DNA from: Volucribacter psittacicida
GTDB taxonomy: Bacteria; Pseudomonadota; Gammaproteobacteria; Enterobacterales; Pasteurellaceae
Reading direction: 5' to 3'
Assembly (NCBI RefSeq): GCF_004339025.1
Contig: NZ_SMFT01000001.1
Coordinates: forward strand, 484,050-548,049
DNA: 64,000 nt
Below the pieces are notes generated by a model. It had not been told where the DNA came from. It searched no databases and worked only from the letters and a program-made list of their open reading frames with translations. Made by a program: the position numbers and the translations under genes. The stretch's first letter is position 1; every line of letters starts with the position of its first letter. This document shows, one piece after another, positions 58,201 through 64,000 of the stretch.

Positions 58201-61200
58201 CCATCAACGAGCTCAACCCGTTATGCTACACAAAATAAAGATGGGGGAGAAGGCTATTTTGAACCCAAAAATAATGATAAGCACGATTCTAATTCCTATT
58301 TTGTATTGAAAAATGGTCAACGCATTGCTTCTCGCTATTGGACAAACTGGAATTATAATAGGCATACCGTAACTAGCACTATTGAACATCGTGATCCTGC
58401 TCAAATTTTAATTGGTGGCAATCTCTCCCTGTCAGGTGCAGATTTAGAAAATAACGCCTCTACCCTATCAATAGGTAAAACACTTTCATTAGGTGATCGT
58501 CTGTTTACCAATAATACTAATAACGAAAATTTAACTGCGGGTAATACCAGCTTAAAAAATATTGATATTGAGGGAACTATCAATATTACCGATACAGGAA
58601 GATGGGAAAGTTTTGGTAAACAACGTCATCGCTATGGTGTTAGAGGTAAAAAACGCTGGGCAATCTATGGTAGCGGTTCTGGCAATATCAATGAAATCCA
58701 CCCTGTACAACATTTTAACTTTAATAAAGTATTAAATACTATTGGCAGTGAAATAGCTAGTACCAATACGAATATCCATAACCAACCTTCTGCTGAGCAA
58801 GTATTATTAAAAAATATTACCACAACAAGCACATCATTGACGGTTGAACCTAATAACATCACTATCTCAACCCCAAATCCTGTCATTTCAGGACAAGTTT
58901 CAGCCATTTCCCCTGAAAACTTAGCGAAAGGAACCTTACCTGTAATTAAAACCCACTTAACGCCAATTCACTTACCGCAGGAGAGTCTTTATCAAATCAA
59001 TCCTGATGCACCGAATGGCTATTTAGTAGAAACTGATCGCCAATTTACCGATCGTAAACAATGGCTAAGTTCTGATTATATGTTTACAGCTCTGCGTTAT
59101 GATCATAATAATGTGCAAAAACGCCTTGGTGACGGATTCTATGAACAACGTTTAGTCAACGAACAAATCCAACAATTAACAGGGCGCCGATTCTTAGACA
59201 ATTACAGTTCAGATTTTGAACAATACAAAGCATTAATGAATAACGGCATTTATTATGCTAATAAATTTAATTTGACCCCAGGTATAGGCTTAACCGCCAA
59301 CCAAATGGCACAACTTACCTCTGATATGGTTTGGTTTGTTAATCAACCTGTTACGCTGGCTGACGGTACCACCTTAGATGTACTTACACCACAAGTTTAT
59401 TTGGTTTCTCGTAATACAGAGGTAACCACCGAAGGAGCATTAATTTCTGCCCGTGAAATTGTGGCAGATATTAATGGCGATATTCACAATAGCGGTACTA
59501 TTGCAGGGCGAGATTTAACCGCACTTTCTGCTCAAAACATCACCCAACAAGGCAATTTATTTGGCAATAATGTGAATTTGCTTGCCCAGCAAAAACTCAT
59601 CAACCTCGGTGGTAAAATCCAAGCCTTAGAGTCAGCAACCCTCGTGGGTAAAACAGGGGTTAATATTGCCAGCACCACTAGCAGTTCCGCCAATAATGAT
59701 GCTTTTGGTAACCAGTTTGCTCATACTCATTTAGACAAACAAAGTGATATTTCTGTCAACGGCACATTAACCATTTATAGTCCGCAAGATGTGGTACTTA
59801 ATGCTGCCAATGTGGCTGCTAATGTGATTCATATTCAAGGGGATAATGTTGAACTCGCTACCATAAACACCAGCAATAAACAGCATTATCAAGCTGATGC
59901 AGATAATTATTATCGCTTAGACCAACAACAAGAAATCGGCTCGCAACTTAACGCTCAAAGCGATATTCAAATTGTTAGCAAAAATAACACCACTTTACGT
60001 CAAGCCGCGCTCCATAGCGATAACGGCACTATCGCTATTCAAGCTGCTCAAGGTAATATCCATATTCAAGAAGGACGCAATCAAGAACAACTCGATTTTG
60101 GCGCCAAAAGTAGCCAAAGTGGTTTCCTACAAAAAACCACCACCGTTACCAAACATTTACATCAATATGATATGGCTCAAGGCTCAACCATTGATGCCAA
60201 CAACATTGTATTACAAGCCGATAAGGGCAATATAAGGGTGCAGGGGTCTTCTGTGGTGGCGGAAAATCAACTTGTTGCCAGTGCAAACAATATTGATATT
60301 CAGCATGCAGAAAACAAAATTTATCAACAAGATGTTGAAAAAACCTCAAAATCTGGGCTAATGGGCAGCGGTGGGTTTGGTTTTAGTGTGGGATTACGTA
60401 AAGACACTACCGAAAATGACCAAACCCGTTACTATGCCAGCCAAAGCCAAGTGGGGAGCTTAACCGGCAACACTACCCTACTGGCAAATAACAAATACCA
60501 CCAAACGGCCAGTGCAGTTACCGCCGTTGAGGGCGATGTGAATATTCAAGCCAAACAGGTAGATATTCTAGCGGCAAGTGATAAATATGATACCAATTAT
60601 AAACATACTTACGAGCAAAAAGGGTTGACGATTGCTTTAACAGGTGCGGTGGTCGCTGCGTTACAAGCTGCGGATTCTACCCTCAAATCAGCTAAAACCG
60701 CTGGCGATAGCGATAGTGGACGTATTAATGCGATGGCATTAGCCAATACGGGTTTTGATGCCATGCGTACCGTTGAGGCTGTTAAAGAAGTCGGTCAAGC
60801 TATTCAAGAGGGTTCTGCCACTGGCGGAGCTGTGGGTGTGAGCATTACTTATGGACAACAAAAATCCACTCAAACCCAGCATACCGAGGGCAATACGGTA
60901 ACCAAAAGTCAAGTAAATGCAGGGGGGAATGTCAATATTCAAGCCTCTGGAGCAGGGCAAAATAGCCACTTACAAATCAAAGGTGCTGATATTGCAGGTT
61001 TACAAGGTACACATCTTGCAGCCACTGGAGATATAACCATTGCTGCTGCTCAAGAAAAGCATATGGAGCGGAGTAAAAATAAATCAGAAGGCTTTAATGT
61101 TGGGGTGGCAATACAATTTGGTAATGGCATTGCGGCTGGCTTGACTGTGGGCGGAAATGCAGCCAGAGGCTATGGTAACGGCGATAGTCAGGCTTGGGTT

Positions 61201-63150
61201 GCTAGCCATATCGGCGATAAAAATAGTTTAACCACATTAACCAGCGGTCAAGACCTCAAAATTTTAGGTAGCCAAGTTAAAGGGCAACGAGTTGAAGTGG
61301 CTGCCAAAAATCTCAATATTGAAAGCCTACAAGATACCATGAAATATGAGGGTAAACAGGAAAGCATTTCAGGGCAAGTTACCGTTGGTTATGGTTTCTC
61401 GGCAGGTGGCAGTTATGGTCGTTCAAAAGTCAATGCGGATTATGCGAGTGTTACCACTCAAGCCGGTATTTTTGCTGGTGAAGAGGGCTACCATATTGAT
61501 GTAGGAGATCACGTTAAACTAACAGGAGGAGCAATTCTTTCTCAAGCCGATTCTAGCAAAAATAGTTTATCCGCTAAAACCTTAAGTTTTGAAAATATTG
61601 AAAACTATTCAAATGCTAATGCAAGCTCTACTGGATTTGCGGGCGGATTTTCTATTGGACGAGATCAAACTTCTGAAAAAGATAAGAAAAATAATGATAT
61701 TTATCGTGCAGAAAGAGAAAAAAATGGCGAAACCTTTAAAAAAGCAAATCCTAATCAAACAAATAGTAGTCCGATTAAATTTGGTATGGGCGAAAATGAT
61801 GTACATAGTGCTGATCTCTATGCTATATCCAAAATTGGCTTAGTCAATCTGTTGAGCAATACCAAAACTGCTAAAAACGATTCAAGTACCACTTTCTCTG
61901 TAATTAGCGATGGACAATTTAATATTAAGGAAAAAGCTGGACAAGCCAATCTTGACCGTATTATAAAAAGCATTGACTCTGCAACAAACAGCTTACAACA
62001 GCAAGATTATCAAGCATTACAAAAAGAAGTAGATACAGCTTCAAGTATTAAAAGACGTTTTTACACCAATATATCCTCGCTTACTGATGAAGCTTATCGT
62101 ACTATGTTTATTGCTGAACATCGTATGATGACTGTAAAAACTGATGAAAATGGAGAACCTATTGAAGATAGTAAACTTAAACAAGAAATTATAGATGAAG
62201 CTAAAAAAGAAGTTAATAAGAAACTTCTACGGAAAGAAATTACCGAAGATGAAATAGATAATGAAATAGATAAATATTATAAAAAAGAATTCGATAAAGG
62301 GCGTAATATTTATCAATTAAGAGAAGTTTCTGATCAAGAAAGAGAACACTTAAAACAGGTTACTTATACTGATCCAGTTACAGGGAAATCAGAAACCAGA
62401 ACGGTTATTGCCTTTAATGGTATTTTCAATGATGAAAATGCAGCCGCTAAATTTGCCTCACAAAATTATGTCGCCCAAACAGGCGAAAGCGGAAATATTG
62501 ATACCAAAATCTATAAAGATATTTATTTTGTACACCACCCACAAGCCTCAAACCCAATTTCAGAATTTCTTATAGCAGGTTATGAAAAAATGTTTGAAAC
62601 TAGCTTTGGTAATTTATTAGGTATGGATAACTCAAGTTTACAAGCCATGAACTTAATGGAAACCTACGGTAAAGATAGGCTCTTTATTGGTTCTCATAGT
62701 CGAGGAACATTAACGGTTACAAATGCGTTAAATGCACTGAGTACCAAAGAAAATCAGAAAAAAGCCATTCTATCTGATACCAGAATCAAAATGGTAGGCC
62801 CTGCCGCTGATGTTACTCGAGCTGATAATACCTTAAGTTTATTGCAAACTGGCTCTCTAAGAAATGAATCTAATAAACTAGATTCTATCCGTATTGAAAA
62901 TCATGAATCAGATCCTGTTGGCAGTGTACCATTATTATTAGGTGGCAACCCCGCAACCATGACGGATAACTGGAAAAATCGCTGGCTAGGCAAAAAACTA
63001 TTGGATATGTTTAGTGATGATTCTTCTGTGCATAATTGTCATGGTTTAGGGCAAGGACAATGTATCAAAGATGGTTATCGCAAAGAGGGAGATCTAATTA
63101 TGAACAAAGAAAGAACAATTTTTGAACTTAACTCAAATAAAGGAAAATAA
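55258..63150 (+). CDS. Giant TpsA exoprotein with lipase-like C-terminal domain
   Basis: About 2630 residues, exported by the TpsB upstream. The second of two ATGs is preferred (AGGGG upstream). Order: extended signal peptide (MNKQCFRVIFSKTLQRLVVV; cleavage after about 69, VLA/DT); TPS domain (about 70-320) with NPNGL at 183-187 and CEGC at 189-192; long beta-helical repeats; haemagglutinin repeats (about 1540-2120). The last 250 residues look like a class-3-lipase fold: VIAFNG near 2383-2388, Ser2481 in GSHSRGT, Asp2552 in ESDPVG, His2592 or 2595 in HNCHG. No VENN motif was seen, so this is not the usual CdiA-CT layout. It resembles a contact-dependent effector; the hydrolase role is inferred. 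Confidence 0.85.
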   Translation: MNKQCFRVIFSKTLQRLVVVSELAKSSDKSTSNKQSAVNFKPIFATLTSLSLHLFCALGFVSFSTPVLADTLIIKADPNAPRNQQPIVLQTANGLPQVNIQTPNNKGLSHNKYQDFNVDNKGAILNNSHKATQTQQAGFIQGNPYLAKGEAKVILNEVTSNNPSQLKGYLEVAGRKAEVIIANPNGLHCEGCGTINASRSTMTTGKPQIKEGQIDSFVVEKGKIKVSGKGLDNSRVDYTDILARETEINAGIWTNKKLNVVTGKNTIKQANLEKADDELQITRISAENINENNPVFALDVSELGGMYAGKIHLVGTEQGLGVRNAGHIGASADTLTIDSQGKIVNQAIINAQQQISLNAHQSIENQGRIENKTQDILLNANENINQTGSLIAQTGAINAQAQNISQSGESIAKGKINYKATDISTSQTSLLAAGVTTTQTTNGAIQQLETPSAQGADIVIQANNQAQLAGNNIASGELAVTAQSINLDNSKNQAYNIVVNAQTGNINANKSQLSAVENLKISTPKTLSTQYSQLSANHIQTAQQDLNTQNAVWQQHGTADFKLKLRYLQNQGGVFSTAGNFNINAKEIENTQGTIISAKNLSINTEILNNNEGLLNSQQALIQAEQINNQAGTILARDTYLNANLVNNQNTAQNGSLIIATNTLNITATQLNNQQTIATSTKPTQGLQGKNIQLNVAELNNQQGGIYATNTLATTVNQQLNNQSGELLAGQVVNIDSLDRHLVVDNQNGTIEAGQQLNLTAKTLQHEGTIKTQGDAEINLTDSFTLNQALQVGNNLTFTTQGNFTNNVKQVIGNQAIFNAINLLNTQYAEISSNRTIINATNITNYGLLDGSENIIKTQTLNNLGTGRVYGNHLAIQANNINNLKEGEKSATIAARERLDLAVGTLTNRDHSLILSLGDLAIGGQLNGQHQAEGYATFIDNGSATIEALGNGQIKAERLLNHDLYLTLGEHHSDERIIEYAPSTSSTRYATQNKDGGEGYFEPKNNDKHDSNSYFVLKNGQRIASRYWTNWNYNRHTVTSTIEHRDPAQILIGGNLSLSGADLENNASTLSIGKTLSLGDRLFTNNTNNENLTAGNTSLKNIDIEGTINITDTGRWESFGKQRHRYGVRGKKRWAIYGSGSGNINEIHPVQHFNFNKVLNTIGSEIASTNTNIHNQPSAEQVLLKNITTTSTSLTVEPNNITISTPNPVISGQVSAISPENLAKGTLPVIKTHLTPIHLPQESLYQINPDAPNGYLVETDRQFTDRKQWLSSDYMFTALRYDHNNVQKRLGDGFYEQRLVNEQIQQLTGRRFLDNYSSDFEQYKALMNNGIYYANKFNLTPGIGLTANQMAQLTSDMVWFVNQPVTLADGTTLDVLTPQVYLVSRNTEVTTEGALISAREIVADINGDIHNSGTIAGRDLTALSAQNITQQGNLFGNNVNLLAQQKLINLGGKIQALESATLVGKTGVNIASTTSSSANNDAFGNQFAHTHLDKQSDISVNGTLTIYSPQDVVLNAANVAANVIHIQGDNVELATINTSNKQHYQADADNYYRLDQQQEIGSQLNAQSDIQIVSKNNTTLRQAALHSDNGTIAIQAAQGNIHIQEGRNQEQLDFGAKSSQSGFLQKTTTVTKHLHQYDMAQGSTIDANNIVLQADKGNIRVQGSSVVAENQLVASANNIDIQHAENKIYQQDVEKTSKSGLMGSGGFGFSVGLRKDTTENDQTRYYASQSQVGSLTGNTTLLANNKYHQTASAVTAVEGDVNIQAKQVDILAASDKYDTNYKHTYEQKGLTIALTGAVVAALQAADSTLKSAKTAGDSDSGRINAMALANTGFDAMRTVEAVKEVGQAIQEGSATGGAVGVSITYGQQKSTQTQHTEGNTVTKSQVNAGGNVNIQASGAGQNSHLQIKGADIAGLQGTHLAATGDITIAAAQEKHMERSKNKSEGFNVGVAIQFGNGIAAGLTVGGNAARGYGNGDSQAWVASHIGDKNSLTTLTSGQDLKILGSQVKGQRVEVAAKNLNIESLQDTMKYEGKQESISGQVTVGYGFSAGGSYGRSKVNADYASVTTQAGIFAGEEGYHIDVGDHVKLTGGAILSQADSSKNSLSAKTLSFENIENYSNANASSTGFAGGFSIGRDQTSEKDKKNNDIYRAEREKNGETFKKANPNQTNSSPIKFGMGENDVHSADLYAISKIGLVNLLSNTKTAKNDSSTTFSVISDGQFNIKEKAGQANLDRIIKSIDSATNSLQQQDYQALQKEVDTASSIKRRFYTNISSLTDEAYRTMFIAEHRMMTVKTDENGEPIEDSKLKQEIIDEAKKEVNKKLLRKEITEDEIDNEIDKYYKKEFDKGRNIYQLREVSDQEREHLKQVTYTDPVTGKSETRTVIAFNGIFNDENAAAKFASQNYVAQTGESGNIDTKIYKDIYFVHHPQASNPISEFLIAGYEKMFETSFGNLLGMDNSSLQAMNLMETYGKDRLFIGSHSRGTLTVTNALNALSTKENQKKAILSDTRIKMVGPAADVTRADNTLSLLQTGSLRNESNKLDSIRIENHESDPVGSVPLLLGGNPATMTDNWKNRWLGKKLLDMFSDDSSVHNCHGLGQGQCIKDGYRKEGDLIMNKERTIFELNSNKGK

Positions 63151-63192
63151 TATGAAAAAAATCATAATTATTTTATTAGCTATTTTTATCCT
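63121..63192 (+). repeat. 72-bp identical direct repeat, copy 1
   Basis: Spans the last ten codons of tpsA, the spacer and the first 41 bases of the first lipoprotein gene. It is identical to 63624-63695, offset 503 bp. It marks the left boundary of a tandem duplication. Confidence 0.85.
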
Positions 63193-63580
63193 TCAAGGAT
63201 GTATATTAGCTACGGTTTTTCCAAATGATTATTATAAATGTTCATCACTAAGTGGATGGTGCAAAGATAAACCTGAACGAGAACTATATAGCTGGGATAT
63301 AAATAAAATTGAAATGGAAAAATTACGTACTTATGCAAGAGAAAATAATATCACTACATTTGATGCATGGCTTAGTAAACGTAAACAAGATATGAAAACT
63401 TGCGGTATGGATTTTGTTAGTGGATATAGTAATGATATTAAAGTCAATTTATGTTTAGAGCAAAAAGGCTGGTATCAAAAAGGCGGTCCCTATTGTGAAA
63501 ATGAATTAAGATGGGATAATCCACTATGTATTGAATGGCGAGCAAAACACAGCAAACCTAATGCTAAGCCTTGGGGATAA
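63152..63580 (+). CDS. Small Cys-rich lipoprotein behind tpsA (candidate immunity protein)
   Basis: A 142-residue lipoprotein starting 1 bp past the tpsA stop, with AAAGGA upstream. An in-frame ATG at 63122 lies inside tpsA and is not needed. The signal is MKKIIIILLAIFILQGC (lipidated Cys17; Ile at +2 favours the outer membrane). The mature part has paired cysteines (YYKCSSLSGWCKDKPE; TCGMDFVSGYSNDI; NLCLEQKGWY; GGPYCENELRW). No family was recognised. Position right behind a toxin-like TpsA tip, and duplication, suggest a protective or partner role, but nothing proves it. The region is AT-rich. Confidence 0.65.
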   Translation: MKKIIIILLAIFILQGCILATVFPNDYYKCSSLSGWCKDKPERELYSWDINKIEMEKLRTYARENNITTFDAWLSKRKQDMKTCGMDFVSGYSNDIKVNLCLEQKGWYQKGGPYCENELRWDNPLCIEWRAKHSKPNAKPWG

Positions 63581-63623
63581 TATAACAATATACCACTACA
63601 AATCTAAGAATTGAAAACCTACA

Positions 63624-63695
63624 TTTGAACTTAACTCAAATAAAGGAAAATAATATGAAAAAAATCATAATTATTTTATTAGCTATTTTTATCCT
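63624..63695 (+). repeat. 72-bp identical direct repeat, copy 2
   Basis: Identical to 63121-63192. It repeats the end of tpsA and the start of the lipoprotein gene, so the duplication unit began inside tpsA. Confidence 0.85.
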
Positions 63696-64000
63696 GCAAG
63701 GATGTATATTAGCTACGATTTTTCCGAATGATTATTATAAATGCCCATCACTAAGCGGATGGTGTAAAGATAAACCTGAACGAAAACTATATACTTGGTA
63801 TTTTAACCATGATTATATAAAAAAGGGGCTAGCCGATAAAAATATAGACATTATTGATAGACGTAGAAAAGATATGACAGATTGCGGTATGGATTTTGTT
63901 AGTGGATATAGTAATGATATTAAAGTCAATTTATGTTTAGAGCAAAAAGGTTGGTATAAAAAAGGCGGTCCTTATTGTGAAAATGAATTAAGATGGGATA
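63655..64000 (+). CDS. Second lipoprotein gene, tandem paralog (truncated by window end)
   Basis: Starts at ATG 63655 with the same AAAGGA ribosome site; at least 115 residues are visible before the window ends. Residues 1-43 match the first copy except for two changes (signal identical through Cys17). Residues about 44-73 are unrelated, with a 7-residue shorter spacer (LYTWYFNHDYIKKGLADKN and onward). From DCGMD onward it is again nearly identical, with 68 bases of DNA unchanged (63401-63468 against 63883-63950). A gene with conserved ends and a swapped middle is the pattern expected for specificity variation. The remainder of the gene is outside the window. Confidence 0.65.
   Translation, partial: MKKIIIILLAIFILQGCILATIFPNDYYKCPSLSGWCKDKPERKLYTWYFNHDYIKKGLADKNIDIIDRRRKDMTDCGMDFVSGYSNDIKVNLCLEQKGWYKKGGPYCENELRWD

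Noticed and set aside
55258-63150. Canonical CdiA with a VENN-linked toxin tip
   Set aside because: No VENN or similar motif was found; the nearest resemblance (FENIENY around residue 2115) is not at a toxin boundary. The name cdiA was not used.
1-64000. CRISPR arrays, tRNA and rRNA genes
   Set aside because: No regularly spaced repeats with unique spacers, tRNA cloverleaf sequences or conserved rRNA segments were recognised by eye; a short tRNA could still be missed without a program.

Overview
The window is a chromosomal segment from a member of the Pasteurellaceae. The clearest sign is the DNA uptake signal core AAGTGCGGT, which recurs on both strands within genes and between them (for example near 3964, 6521, 22612, 23369, 31331, 32400, 39686, 41952, 47317, 49042, 55369), as in the Haemophilus/Pasteurella/Aggregatibacter branch. 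Low G+C and neighbourhoods shared with Haemophilus and E. coli (ssb/uvrA, potABCD/pepT, metR/metE, gloA-rnt, mepM/znuCB, mpl/fbp, yecM/argS, rlmE-ftsH-folP-glmM) agree with this. The species cannot be fixed from the sequence alone.

Layout. 1-2600: an XRE repressor gene, a strong divergent promoter, and an IS1595-type transposon whose imperfect ends (near 439 and 2587) enclose a transposase with an in-frame stop and two related coiled-coil/winged-helix genes. 2700-12560: housekeeping genes (ssb, uvrA with an SOS box, cdd, potABCD, pepT). 12760-17700: a threonine aldolase, then a secreted Ser-type sulfatase with its radical-SAM maturase and a long leader carrying a CRP-like site. 17700-28800: metR/metE, gloA, rnt, an NhaC-type antiporter, a coupled small-ORF pair, mepM, and znuCB without znuA. 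29070-36600: a lipoprotein, an XRE regulator, and six genes matching the apeM-N-O-P-Q-R half of an aryl polyene cluster. 36640-50610: a Kef-type antiporter, mpl, fbp, a glycine-zipper lipoprotein, yecM, argS, rlmE, ftsH, folP, glmM and a DegQ-like protease. 50870-53230: nrdA behind two NrdR boxes 32 bp apart, with no nrdB following it.

The right end (53473-64000) is the most interesting accessory region: a two-partner secretion locus. A TpsB transporter is followed by a TpsA protein of about 2630 residues. The last 250 residues of TpsA look like a class-3-lipase-type serine hydrolase rather than a VENN-linked nuclease toxin. Directly behind it are two tandem lipoprotein genes that share identical ends and a divergent middle, which is what a duplicated immunity gene would look like. 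The second copy runs off the window.

At least six copies of a short palindromic repeat (ends TATAGTCG/CGACTATA) are scattered between genes, including a 34-bp mini-copy in the loop of the ftsH terminator. Many terminators are inverted pairs of uptake sequences. I found no tRNA, rRNA or CRISPR array. All functional calls rest on recognised motifs and gene order; no database search was run.
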